Numbered from the stretch's first letter, positions 6,641-14,067 are shown. The stretch: 14,773 nt of DNA from Bacillota bacterium (GCA_023396215.1 JAEWWW010000074.1:1-14773), one strand, 5' to 3'. The notes: generated by a model not told the origin, from the letters alone. Translations and numbers: made by a program.

Positions 6641-6756
6641 ATTCCCCTCCTTGGAGGGGTGGCGCCCGCAGGCGCCGGGGTGGTTCGAGCAGCGCGCTCC
6701 CTTCAAGGAGGGGGAACAGGGAAGTATCGCAGGGGCTGATGCCCACATCGACCCGC
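6641..6756 (+). repeat. GC-rich ~115 bp dispersed repeat, unit 2
   Basis: This is a direct copy of 6433-6547 with about a dozen differences and one indel around 6698-6713. In this unit the late palindromic block has become CTCCCTTC/AAGGAGGG. In unit 1 the corresponding block is CCCCTCCC/GGTGGGG, so base pairing is kept while the sequence differs. The 93 bp between the units is unique. The rest of the gene-free stretch to about 6860 contains only short GC-rich hairpins. Confidence 0.8.
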
Positions 6757-6817
6757 TATCATCCGCGTCCCCGCAGGGCGGCCATCAGTGCCCGCCGCAG
6801 CTCCCCGCCATACCCGC

Positions 6818-6841
6818 AAAAAAAGAGCGGCCACAGGCCGC
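6818..6841 (-). terminator. Terminator-like hairpin reading on the minus strand
   Basis: A 6 bp stem (GCGGCC 6827-6832, ACA loop, GGCCGC 6836-6841) is preceded on the + strand by seven A (6818-6824). This becomes a T-run after the hairpin when read on the minus strand. No minus-strand gene feeds it in this window. It may block stray antisense transcription, or weakly stop + strand transcription (ATTTTGG follows). Confidence 0.5.
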
Positions 6842-6891
6842 CCATTTTGGATATATCGCACTGGTTTGACGCTCTTTCTTTGCCAAAGATA

Positions 6892-6921
6892 TTTACTTTC
6901 CCAGGGCTTATGTGGTACACT
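6892..6921 (+). promoter_or_regulatory. Candidate promoter of the GldA-F-G-type operon
   Basis: TTTACT (6892-6897) is followed after 18 bp by an extended -10, TGG directly before TACACT (6916-6921). An overlapping alternative is TTGACG (6866-6871), 16 bp, GATATT (6888-6893). Either gives a leader of roughly 70-100 nt before the first gene. The AT-rich patch stands out from GC-rich surroundings; the choice between the two is uncertain. Confidence 0.45.
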
Positions 6922-7001
6922 AGTATTGCAATTTTTAATTCTGACAAAATACAACAGTGCCGTCCCGGCGCCTGATTTTATCGAACAGGAGCGTAACCCC
7001 C

Positions 7002-7955
7002 ATGCTGGAAGTAACCAACCTGACCAAGGTTTATGGAGCAACCAAATCGGTTTCCGGCCTGACCTTTCAGATAGGCGAGGGCGAAACGGTGGGGCTTCTG
7101 GGGCCTAATGGTGCGGGCAAATCCACCACCATGCGCATGCTCACCGGTTATATATCGCCCACCGCGGGCAGCGTCACCATGCTGGGCAAAAGCCTTGCCG
7201 ACCAGCCGTTGGAGGCGCGCCGGCATATTGGCTACCTGCCCGAGCTGCCGCCCCTATATCTCAACATGACGGTAACCGAGCATCTGGCGGTGGTGTGCAG
7301 CCTGCGGGGCATCCCCAAAGCCCGGGCCGCCGACGAGATATCCCGGGTCTGCGGCAGCCTGCATATCACCGATGTGAAGGGCAGGGTCATCAAGCACCTT
7401 TCCAAGGGCTACCGCCAGCGGGTGGGCTTTGCGGCCGCTCTGGTGGGCGACCCCAAGCTGCTGATTTTGGACGAACCCACCGTGGGGCTCGACCCCCGGC
7501 AGGTTATCGAGATACGTGGCCTCATTCAGGAGCTTTCCGGCAGGATGTCCATCCTGATTTCATCCCATATCCTATCTGAAATCGCTTCGGTCTGCTCCCG
7601 CATTCTGATTATGAATAAGGGCAGGCTGCTGGCCGACGGCAGCCCCGCCGAAATTGAGCGCCGCCACGGCGGCCGGGCCGGGGCAGAGGTGGTGGTCAGG
7701 GGCGACAGCCGGCTTGCGGGCAAGCTGTTGACCGGCTGCCTTGAGGGGCGTGCCGGCTTCACAGCAACCCCCGGGCCGGGGCAGGAGGAAACCCGTTTCG
7801 AGGTCGCCGCCGACAGCCCAGAGCTGCGGGGTGACATCTTCAGGGCCTTTGCCGCCCACAGCGACAAGCTTCTGCTGGTTTCGCTGCGCCCCCTGAGCCA
7901 AACGCTGGAGGATATCTTTATCCATATTATACAAAACAGCAGCGCCGAAAGCTAG
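7002..7955 (+). CDS. GldA-like ABC-2 exporter ATPase
   Basis: 317-residue ATPase. Walker A is GPNGAGKS (34-41), the signature is LSKGYRQR (133-140, the GldA/ABC-2 form), Walker B is LLILDEP (153-159), and the switch is His189 in SSHILSE. After the ~215-residue nucleotide-binding domain there is a ~100-residue C-terminal domain (EVVVRGDSRLAGK... SQTLEDIFIHII), common in ABC-2 ATPases. AGGAG ahead of ATG 7002 sets the start; the in-frame ATG 45 bp upstream has no ribosome site. The next genes encode a permease, a GldG-like protein and a DUF4340 protein, so this is the energy subunit of a Gld-type system. In Bacteroidetes GldA-F-G supports gliding. In Firmicutes the role is unknown and gliding is not expected. 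Confidence 0.9.
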   Translation: MLEVTNLTKVYGATKSVSGLTFQIGEGETVGLLGPNGAGKSTTMRMLTGYISPTAGSVTMLGKSLADQPLEARRHIGYLPELPPLYLNMTVTEHLAVVCSLRGIPKARAADEISRVCGSLHITDVKGRVIKHLSKGYRQRVGFAAALVGDPKLLILDEPTVGLDPRQVIEIRGLIQELSGRMSILISSHILSEIASVCSRILIMNKGRLLADGSPAEIERRHGGRAGAEVVVRGDSRLAGKLLTGCLEGRAGFTATPGPGQEETRFEVAADSPELRGDIFRAFAAHSDKLLLVSLRPLSQTLEDIFIHIIQNSSAES

Positions 7956-8058
7956 AGGGGATGGAAAATCCTTCCCCGGCAGCTTACGGCCGCCCGACGG
8001 TATCATCATATCCGGCATTCTCCTATTTCGCCATCCCTACGAAAGGAGCCTGCGCCAT

Positions 8059-8760
8059 ATGTCCGGCATATTTCAAAAAGAGCTCAGCCACTACTTTAAA
8101 ACCCCCATCGGTTATATCTTTATCGCCGTCTTTCTGGTCATCACAGGAGCCTACTTTTTTATGGTCAATCTGGTTTCGCAAAATGGCGATATCAAAGCCT
8201 TTTTTTCCTCCATTTTTACCCTGCTGATGTTTTTAATCCCCATCCTCACCATGGGGCTGTTCTCTGAGGAGAAAAAACAGAACACCGACCAACTGCTGCT
8301 TACCGCCCCGGTATCGATTACCGCTGTAATTGTGGGCAAGTTTTTGTCCACCATGGTGGTCTTTGCGCTGCCTCTGGGGGTGACGCTGGCTTACCCCGCG
8401 GTGCTGGCGGCCTTCGGCGCTTTTGAGCCTATGGTGACGGTGGGCAACTATCTGGGTATCCTGCTGCTGGGCTCCGCATTTGTGGCGTTGGGGCTTTTCA
8501 TCTCGGTTTTAACCGAAAACCAGCTGGTGGCCGCCGTCGTGACCTATGCCGCGCTGCTCATCCTCTTTCTCTCAGACTCGGCCAAGGCGGTTGCGCCGCC
8601 GCCGCTGCAAAGCCTGCTGGGCTTTATCTCGCTGACCGGCCACTATCAGGCATTTACCTACGGGGTGTTAAACCCCGCCGATATTATTTTCTACCTGAGC
8701 ACCACATCGCTGTTTTTGTTTTTGAGCGTCTATATGCTCGAAAGCAAGCGCATCGCTTAA
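8059..8760 (+). CDS. GldF-like ABC-2 permease
   Basis: 233-residue integral membrane protein with about six hydrophobic segments (roughly 17-38, 51-68, 95-115, 128-151, 156-172, 209-226). The cytoplasmic loop after the second helix carries EEKKQNTDQLLLTAPVS (70-86), the GldF/NosY-type motif between helices 2 and 3 that contacts the ATPase. AAAGGAG stands 10 nt before the ATG. There is a 103 bp gap after the ATPase gene, containing only a weak GGGGA/TCCCC hairpin and no convincing terminator. The GldG-like gene follows 13 bp later. Homodimerisation as an ABC-2 export pore is inferred from family. Confidence 0.9.
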   Translation: MSGIFQKELSHYFKTPIGYIFIAVFLVITGAYFFMVNLVSQNGDIKAFFSSIFTLLMFLIPILTMGLFSEEKKQNTDQLLLTAPVSITAVIVGKFLSTMVVFALPLGVTLAYPAVLAAFGAFEPMVTVGNYLGILLLGSAFVALGLFISVLTENQLVAAVVTYAALLILFLSDSAKAVAPPPLQSLLGFISLTGHYQAFTYGVLNPADIIFYLSTTSLFLFLSVYMLESKRIA

Positions 8761-8773
8761 AGGAGGTTGGCGC

Positions 8774-10153
8774 GTGCTGTCAAAGCTTACTCACAGGCGG
8801 CTCTACCGGCTGGTTTTACTGCTGGTGCTGGCGCTCTATCTGCTGGTCAACCTCTTTGCCGGCCTGCTGGCGGCAAAGTTCAATATTGCACTGGACATGA
8901 CCGAAGAAAAGCTGTATCATTTCTCACAGATTACCTATGATGTGGCGCAGGCCCTCGAGCAGCAAACCACCGTCTATGTGCTCAGCAGCAGGGAGGACTA
9001 CCCCTCGATGCTGCAGGAGGTGCTGTCCCGTTATGAGCGGATGTCGGAAAATCTCTCGGTATCCTATATCGACCCCTATGAAAATCCTTTGTTCCTCGAC
9101 CATTACCGGCAGCTGGGCTACACCTTTGCCGAAACCGACCTGCTGATACAGGGGGGCAACCGCGCCAAGGTGGTTCCCTATGCCGATATGCTGGTCTACT
9201 CGGGCGAGCAGGTCACCGGCATCAATATCGAGCAGCAGGTCACCGGCGCGCTGCTCTATGTCAACAGCGCCCAGACCCCCAGAGCGGCCTTTATCACCGG
9301 GCACAGCGAGCGGGTGACCAATGGCCTGCAAAAGCTTTTTACCGACAACTTCTTTGAGACCCAAACGGTTTCGCTGGCGGCAGGCGGCCTGCCGGAGGCC
9401 GATGTGGTGGTGCTGGCCAGCCCTGCCAGAGATCTGGAGCCCGCCGAGCTGACCATGCTGCAAAGCTATCTGGACCGGGGCGGCTCGCTGATGCTGATGC
9501 TGGAGCCGGGGGTGGAGCAGTACCCCAACCTCAGCGCATTTTTAAAGGATTGGAACCTTGCCTTCACCGACCGTCTGGTGTTTGAAGAAAAGGCCTTTGT
9601 TTCAGATAACCCCATCAATATCATCCCCATGTACACCGACCACCCCATCAACGCCTACTTTGCCCAAAACCCCTATTATGTTGTGATGCCCAGCACCCGC
9701 GCCCTCGAGCTTTTGAGCGGGGCGGGCAGCGCCGTGCAGGTGCGGCCGGTACTGGTTTCCACCTCGGGCGCCTATGCCAAAACCACCCTGCAATATGATT
9801 CACCCGCTCGCGGCCCGCAGGATATCGCCGGCCCCTTTGTGCTGGTGGCCACCGCCGAAAAAACCACCGAGGCAGGCGTCGCGCGGGTATTTGCCGCCGG
9901 GTCGCGCTATCTCTACGCCGACGACGTCATGGGCATCTCCTCCTATGCCAACGCCGCCTTTCTGACACAGGCCCTCAACTTTTTGTGGCAGCAGTCCGCC
10001 GGGGTCAGCATCCCGGCCAAAACCATTGCCAGCCCCCCCATTGCCATCAGCATGAGCCAGAGCGTCACCATTGGGGCGGTGCTGGTTATCCTGCTGCCGT
10101 TGACGGTGCTTGCCGCCGGCGTCTGGGTGTACCTTAAGAGGAAAAGCCTATGA
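8774..10153 (+). CDS. GldG-like ABC transporter auxiliary protein
   Basis: 459 residues, GTG start with AGGAGG 7 nt upstream. One N-terminal helix (12-33), a large extracytoplasmic domain and one C-terminal helix (about 433-454, then KRKSL), the usual GldG topology. The domain shows FITGHSE (173-179) and the LDRGGSLMLMLEP segment (233-245), both typical of ABC-type Gld auxiliary proteins (thioredoxin/GATase-like fold family). The early part (YVLSSREDYPSMLQEVLSRYERMSENLSVSYIDPYENP) is the thioredoxin-like entry of this family. It overlaps the next gene in ATGA. Presumably it forms the exterior part of the exporter; the substrate is unknown. Confidence 0.87.
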   Translation: MLSKLTHRRLYRLVLLLVLALYLLVNLFAGLLAAKFNIALDMTEEKLYHFSQITYDVAQALEQQTTVYVLSSREDYPSMLQEVLSRYERMSENLSVSYIDPYENPLFLDHYRQLGYTFAETDLLIQGGNRAKVVPYADMLVYSGEQVTGINIEQQVTGALLYVNSAQTPRAAFITGHSERVTNGLQKLFTDNFFETQTVSLAAGGLPEADVVVLASPARDLEPAELTMLQSYLDRGGSLMLMLEPGVEQYPNLSAFLKDWNLAFTDRLVFEEKAFVSDNPINIIPMYTDHPINAYFAQNPYYVVMPSTRALELLSGAGSAVQVRPVLVSTSGAYAKTTLQYDSPARGPQDIAGPFVLVATAEKTTEAGVARVFAAGSRYLYADDVMGISSYANAAFLTQALNFLWQQSAGVSIPAKTIASPPIAISMSQSVTIGAVLVILLPLTVLAAGVWVYLKRKSL

Positions 10154-11478
10154 GAACCAAGATAAAAGCCGTCAGGCTGCTGTCGCTGCTCTGCCTCTGC
10201 TTTGGGGCGGCCTCGATGCTGCTGTGGCGCTATACCCCCGCCACAGTCGGGCAGGCGGACCAAACCGCCGTTTATGAAATTACCGATATCCCGGTCAGCG
10301 AGATAACCGCCGTCGCCATCACCAACAAGCAGGCCTCCTTTGGGGTGATGCAGAAGGAAGGCGCCCTCGAGGTGGTCAGCGATACCGAGGGCAGCTATGA
10401 CCAGGCGCAGCTGCGCGCTTTGGTCTATGCCGCCAGCCATCTGACCGGCAGCCGCAAAAACACCGACCCCGAAAGCTGGGCCGGCTATGGCTACGGCGAC
10501 GCGCAGGCGGTGGTATCGCTCTTTCGGCAGGACGGATCAACCGTCAGCTTTGCGGTTTTAATGCAAAACCCCATCGACCAAAACTACTACGTGTTTTCCG
10601 AGGATGAGCAGGCGGTCTTTCTGGTATCCCAAAAAGATGTCGAGCTGTTTTTGCGCGGCGACCGGGAGTTTTTCATCCGCTCGGTCTTTCCGGTGGTGAC
10701 CGCCGCCAACTATGATAAGGTGCAAGCGGTTTCGCTGGATTTTGGCGGCAGCGGCCGCAGCTACACGCTGGAGCAGCAGGGGGGCGTGTTCCGCCTGACC
10801 AGCCCCATTGTGCAGCGTCTGCCCGCGTCCACTGTGCTGCAGGAGCTATTGGGCTATGTATCCGCCCTTTACGCCGACCAGTTGGTTGCGCAGGAGGCCG
10901 ACCTGAGCCAATATGGCTTTGACGCCTACACGCTGAAAATCACCATGACCTACGAGGGCCGGGAGTACACCGCCCTGCTGCTGGATGAAGGCGGCGACAG
11001 CTGCCTGATGGCCAACCCCGATACCGGCAGCGTCTACCGGGTTGCAGGCTCGAATATTGCCCTGCTGCGCCGCGATTACCTCACACTGCTGGGCGGGGTG
11101 GCCTACCAATATTCCGCCGGCGATCTGCGCAGCCTTGCCATCACCGGCGGCGGCCAGTCGCTGTTGTACGAGATCAGCGGGCAGGGGGAGGGGCTCACCG
11201 CCGTATCGGGCGGCAGCAGGCTGGATTCCGCCGCCTTTGTAGAGCTGATGCAGGCGCTGAACAGTGCAGCCATCCAGCGGGAGGTACCCCCCGACGAGAC
11301 GGTGCAGGGCCAGCCCGCCCTGATGTTGACCTTTACCCTGCAAACCGGCAGCGTCGAGCAGGTGGATTTCATCCCTGCTTCGCAGGGCTCCTATTATGTT
11401 CGCATCAACAACGTCACCAACTTCACCACCGAAGCGGCTGTTTTGGATGGTATCCGCGCGGCTGCAAACCTGACATGA
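10150..11478 (+). CDS. DUF4340-domain extracytoplasmic protein of the Gld-type exporter
   Basis: 442 residues with one N-terminal membrane helix (about 7-26) and a long exterior part. The DUF4340 hallmark is seen at 253-300: YGFDAYTLKITMTYEG, then a LLLDEGGDSCLMANP turn and VYRVAGS. By eye the exterior consists of three tandem units (about 48-165, 187-305, 322-433). Each has a beta-rich start, an alpha-helix with a regular Ala/Leu pattern, and a closing strand pair. Start by ATGA overlap with the GldG-like gene; AAGAGG lies 8 nt upstream. GldG and DUF4340 proteins usually sit together with the ATPase and permease, as here. It probably forms part of a periplasm-side scaffold; the biochemical role is undescribed. 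Confidence 0.85.
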   Translation: MRTKIKAVRLLSLLCLCFGAASMLLWRYTPATVGQADQTAVYEITDIPVSEITAVAITNKQASFGVMQKEGALEVVSDTEGSYDQAQLRALVYAASHLTGSRKNTDPESWAGYGYGDAQAVVSLFRQDGSTVSFAVLMQNPIDQNYYVFSEDEQAVFLVSQKDVELFLRGDREFFIRSVFPVVTAANYDKVQAVSLDFGGSGRSYTLEQQGGVFRLTSPIVQRLPASTVLQELLGYVSALYADQLVAQEADLSQYGFDAYTLKITMTYEGREYTALLLDEGGDSCLMANPDTGSVYRVAGSNIALLRRDYLTLLGGVAYQYSAGDLRSLAITGGGQSLLYEISGQGEGLTAVSGGSRLDSAAFVELMQALNSAAIQREVPPDETVQGQPALMLTFTLQTGSVEQVDFIPASQGSYYVRINNVTNFTTEAAVLDGIRAAANLT

Positions 11479-11512
11479 GCAAAAAAATTATTAAAGATGG
11501 GGAATCAAACGC

Positions 11513-12229
11513 ATGAAAAGTCAACTGTTCAGTAACGAGATTGTGCAGCAGCTGCATCTGCCCAGCGCCAATTTGCGCACCGTGTCCAATCAGGTCTATA
11601 CTGTTATCCGCAACAAGATTATCAGCCTCGATATAGAGCCGGGCACCGCCATGAGCGAAAAAGAGATTGCCGACCTGCTGACCGTCAGCCGCACCCCGGT
11701 GCGCGAGGCTTTCATTCGACTGAACAGGGAAGGGCTGGTCAATATTTTTCCCCAGAAGGGAACAGTGGTTTCTCAAATCAGCGTCAACCGGGCAAAGGAG
11801 GAACGCTTTCTGCGGGAATCGCTGGAAAAATCGGTGGTGGAGCTCTTTATGCAAAACCCCTCCAAGGAAGCGATAGAGCGGCTCGGCGAGCTGATTGATA
11901 TTCAGAAATCCATGCTGGAGCAGGGCGACCGCGTCGGCTTTATGTCGTATGACGACCAGTTTCACGCCGTGTTTTATCAGGAAACCGGCAAGACCCTTTG
12001 CAACGCCATCGTTTTGAATAACAGCATCGATTATTACCGCCTTCGCTTTTTGTCGCTGAAGATGAACGACGGCATCGGCTCGCTTAACACCAAGCAGCAT
12101 GTTGAGCTTTACCACGCCGTGGTGGAGAGCAACTTTGATGAGATGGAAAAAATCCTTACAAAGCACCTGCGCAAGCTGTTTACCGAGCTTGAGATTATGC
12201 TGCAGGAGTTTCCCAACTACTTCGTCTAA
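11513..12229 (+). CDS. GntR-family regulator, FadR/FCD subfamily
   Basis: 238 residues. The N-terminal winged helix is seen in VYTVIRNKIISLDIEPGTAMSEKEIADLLTVSRTPVREAFIRLNREGLVNIFPQKGTVVS (28-87), the classic GntR DNA-binding domain. The C-terminal FCD domain holds the expected metal/ligand residues Asp147 and His151 (DDQFH), His196 (KQHVELY) and His218 (KHLRK). These bind a metal ion and a small carboxylate in relatives. The ribosome site is weak (GATGGGG). It lies 34 bp after the Gld cassette and about 470 bp before dctP. FCD regulators often control TRAP operons for sugar acids or dicarboxylates, so dctPQM is the likeliest target. Confidence 0.9.
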   Translation: MKSQLFSNEIVQQLHLPSANLRTVSNQVYTVIRNKIISLDIEPGTAMSEKEIADLLTVSRTPVREAFIRLNREGLVNIFPQKGTVVSQISVNRAKEERFLRESLEKSVVELFMQNPSKEAIERLGELIDIQKSMLEQGDRVGFMSYDDQFHAVFYQETGKTLCNAIVLNNSIDYYRLRFLSLKMNDGIGSLNTKQHVELYHAVVESNFDEMEKILTKHLRKLFTELEIMLQEFPNYFV

Positions 12230-12313
12230 GGGGGGCGGGCCCGGTCAAAGGCCGGTCAATTTATGACCAGGGGCTCTCTTAAAACTCCAAACTCCTGGTA
12301 AATTCTACTGAAA

Positions 12314-12380
12314 GCAGCATCTGCCGCGTTCAAAATGCTCGGAATACATGAAGTATTCCTGCGCTTTTGGCCTTGCAGCT
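12314..12380 (+). repeat. Imperfect ~65 bp dyad with a perfect central hairpin
   Basis: The centre is GGAATAC (12341-12347), 5 nt ATGAA, GTATTCC (12353-12359). The outer parts are partly complementary: CAAAA (12331-12335) faces TTTTG, and CTGC (12321-12324) faces GCAG. It lies in the gene-free gap after the GntR gene. It could be the terminator of that gene, a processed RNA hairpin or a small palindromic repeat of the genome; no T-run follows the central stem directly. Confidence 0.5.
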
Positions 12381-12433
12381 ACTTGTTTTCAGCGAATTCC
12401 CCGGCGGTTTTCCGTTTTAAGAAACACCCTAAA

Positions 12434-12462
12434 TTGTTAAAAGTGCCGATTTTTCGTATAAA
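12434..12462 (+). promoter_or_regulatory. Candidate upstream promoter of the TRAP operon (P1)
   Basis: TTGTTA (12434-12439), a 17 bp spacer, TATAAA (12457-12462, 5 of 6). The start would be near 12469, giving a ~230 nt leader. The ACAGTCA motif occurs twice downstream (12478-12484, 12497-12503). Confidence 0.5.
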
Positions 12463-12503
12463 ATTACTATAAAAATGACAGTCAGTTATTTCTTTTACAG
12501 TCA

Positions 12504-12532
12504 TTGACACCACTTGATTGGTATGGTAGTAT
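12504..12532 (+). promoter_or_regulatory. Probable main promoter of the TRAP operon (P2)
   Basis: A consensus -35 TTGACA (12504-12509), an exact 17 bp spacer and TAGTAT (12527-12532, 4 of 6). The predicted start near 12539 gives a ~158 nt leader before dctP. An inverted pair AATGAC (12474-12479) and GTCATT (12500-12505) overlaps the -35 and may be a regulator site. Confidence 0.7.
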
Positions 12533-12590
12533 GTTTTTGATGGTTGTAACTGCCAGCGGGGCATAGCAAAAAGCCCAAAAGCCTTGTCGT

Positions 12591-12641
12591 TTTTTGCGGA
12601 GGAGAAATCCGCCTGCAAAAAGTGCCGGTTTCTTCGGCTTT
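12591..12641 (+). promoter_or_regulatory. Structured leader upstream of dctP
   Basis: Two adjacent hairpins lie in the untranslated leader. The first pairs TTTTTG and CGGA (12591-12600) with TCCG and CAAAAA (12608-12621), with a 4 nt bulge. The second pairs GCCG (12624-12627) with CGGC (12635-12638) and is followed by TTT. They might attenuate or stabilise the message. No known riboswitch class is recognised. Confidence 0.3.
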
Positions 12642-12697
12642 AAAACACGCCCCGGGCGGTGAAACACATCGACATAAATACTTAGGAGGAAAAATAC

Positions 12698-13768
12698 ATG
12701 AAAAGCAATAAACGGTTGCTTAGCCTGCTGATGGCAGCAGTCATTCTTGTGGGCGTTATTAGTGGCTGCGGCGTCAGCTCCACCCCCCCGAGCTCTCAGG
12801 CCCCCGCACCGGGCGGCTCCAGCGAGGCTCCGGCACCGGCTCCCGCGGGTAAGGCCACCAGCCTGACCATCTGCGGTACCAACGGCGTGGGCGACACCCA
12901 GTCGATGGCCCACGAAGAGCTGGCCAAGCGCCTCAACGCCCTTGGCGGCTGGAACGCTGTCGCAATGGTGTCCTCTGAAATGGGCAGCACCGACGACGTC
13001 ACCGAGCAGGCCATCAACGGCGCGGCTGTTATCGCTGCTTCCGACCCTGCCCGTATTGCTGCTTATGTTCCCGAAATCGGCATTCTGATGATGCCCTACC
13101 TCTTCAGCGACTACGCGCAGCTCGACTCCCTGCAGGAAACCGCCCTCTACAAAGAGTGGTGCGACAAGCTCAGAGAAGAAGGCCTCATCCTGCTGGCCAA
13201 CAACTGCCTCACCGGCTGGAGAAACTGGGTAACCAACAAAGAGATTACCAAGCCTGCCGACCTGAACGGTTTGAAGATCAGAACCATGGGCAGCGCCATC
13301 GCCACCAACTCGGTCAACGCAATGGGCGCCATCGCAACCCCCATGAACCAGAACGAGGCCTACAACGCTATTGCCACCAAGGTTATCGACGGCGGCGAGT
13401 GGCAGATCCCCACCATCCATTCCTCCAAGTTCTATGAAGTTTGCAAAAACATCAGCCTTTCTCAGCACTTCCTCCTCACCGGCTCGATTGTTGCCGGTAC
13501 CAAATGGTTTGATACCCTCAGCGAGCAGCAGAAAACCGAGCTGACCACCAACGCTGTGCAGACCTACAAAGACAACCAGGCCATCGTGGTAGACTACGAG
13601 CAGAAATACCTCAAAGAGATGGAAGATGCCGGCGTAAAGGTCACCACCCCCGACCGCGAAGCTTTCAAGGCTGCTACCGCTCATCTGTATTCTGATATGA
13701 ACACCACCGGCGGTGTGGATTTTGAAGCCCTGAGAACCGAGCTCTACAAACAGCTGGGCATCAACTAG
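12698..13768 (+). CDS. dctP: TRAP transporter substrate-binding lipoprotein DctP
   Basis: 356-residue extracytoplasmic solute receptor. The signal with lipobox ISGC puts lipidated Cys24 first, followed by a Ser/Pro/Ala-rich tether (about 27-52), a typical Gram-positive arrangement. The DctP fold is shown by the AHEELAKRLNALGG start, the MMPYLF segment (131-136), NGLKIRTMGS with conserved Arg195 (which pairs with the carboxylate of the ligand in the family), MNQNEAYNAIATKVIDGGEWQ and the helical C-terminus. AGGAGG lies 8 nt before the ATG. The ligand is probably an organic acid because of the Arg; which one cannot be read. High expression is suggested by the strong ribosome site and the promoter. 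Confidence 0.93.
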   Translation: MKSNKRLLSLLMAAVILVGVISGCGVSSTPPSSQAPAPGGSSEAPAPAPAGKATSLTICGTNGVGDTQSMAHEELAKRLNALGGWNAVAMVSSEMGSTDDVTEQAINGAAVIAASDPARIAAYVPEIGILMMPYLFSDYAQLDSLQETALYKEWCDKLREEGLILLANNCLTGWRNWVTNKEITKPADLNGLKIRTMGSAIATNSVNAMGAIATPMNQNEAYNAIATKVIDGGEWQIPTIHSSKFYEVCKNISLSQHFLLTGSIVAGTKWFDTLSEQQKTELTTNAVQTYKDNQAIVVDYEQKYLKEMEDAGVKVTTPDREAFKAATAHLYSDMNTTGGVDFEALRTELYKQLGIN

Positions 13769-13805
13769 AGTTTACCCGCCCGTTGTAATGCATAACTTAT
13801 AATTG

Positions 13806-13860
13806 ATGGTAGCATAACTGCGGAGTTGAGTATGACAAAGTAGCTATGCTACCATTTCTT
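13806..13860 (+). terminator. Terminator-like hairpin after dctP with a long loop
   Basis: Perfect 11 bp arms ATGGTAGCATA (13806-13816) and TATGCTACCAT (13845-13855) with a 28 nt gap, then TTCTT. The gap can pair further (ACT near the left arm, AGT near the right). It lies about 40 nt after the dctP stop and is AT-rich, unlike the livJ hairpin. It probably reduces read-through into dctQM, or protects the dctP message. Confidence 0.6.
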
Positions 13861-13864
13861 ATTA

Positions 13865-14020
13865 TTGCTCCGCCGATTAAATATTGCGCAAAAATGAGCG
13901 AGAAATTTTGCTGTCAGACAAGGCGGAGGACGCAGCCTTGCTGGCGCAAGGCAAGGACGACAACGCGGTCTGGCGGTAAAATAGCCGCTCAGATTGTGCA
14001 ATGTTTCGTTGGAGGAGCAA
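13865..14020 (-). repeat. 156 bp MITE-like inverted-repeat element, copy 2 (between dctP and dctQ)
   Basis: Same length as copy 1 and in reverse orientation, about 142 of 156 positions identical by eye. Its ends are TTGCTCC and GGAGCAA with ~27 bp inverted repeats (6 mismatches), flanked by TA on both sides (13863-13864 and 14021-14022), as expected for a TA-targeting element of IS630/Tc1-mariner type. It starts 9 nt after the dctP terminator-like hairpin. No transposase is present, so movement would need a partner elsewhere. Confidence 0.85.
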
Positions 14021-14051
14021 TATAGCCGCAAGGCAAGCGCTATCCGCTTTC

Positions 14052-14067
14052 AGGCTCCCCCGAGCCT
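14052..14067 (+). promoter_or_regulatory. Small hairpin in the dctQ leader
   Basis: AGGCTC, CCCC, GAGCCT form a perfect 6 bp stem about 25 nt before the dctQ start, between the repeat element and the ribosome site GAGGGA (14082-14087). No T-run follows, so it is not a terminator. A role is not evident. Confidence 0.35.

Noticed and set aside
6380..6748. Open frames on both strands across the GC-rich repeats
   Set aside because: Their protein sequence simply mirrors the two repeat units, and no ribosome site or family pattern is present.
6957..7001. Upstream ATG for the GldA-like ATPase
   Set aside because: No ribosome site; the nucleotide-binding domain starts at MLEVTNLTKVYG from 7002.
12241..12296. 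Repeated CCGGTCAA and the GGTCA/TGACC and ACCAGG/CCTGGT pairs after the GntR gene
   Set aside because: Short arms with long loops or no T-run; could be a weak terminator but not separable from chance.
12482..13684. 400-residue minus-strand open frame
   Set aside because: A shadow of dctP, which has signal peptide, ribosome site and family motifs on the plus strand.
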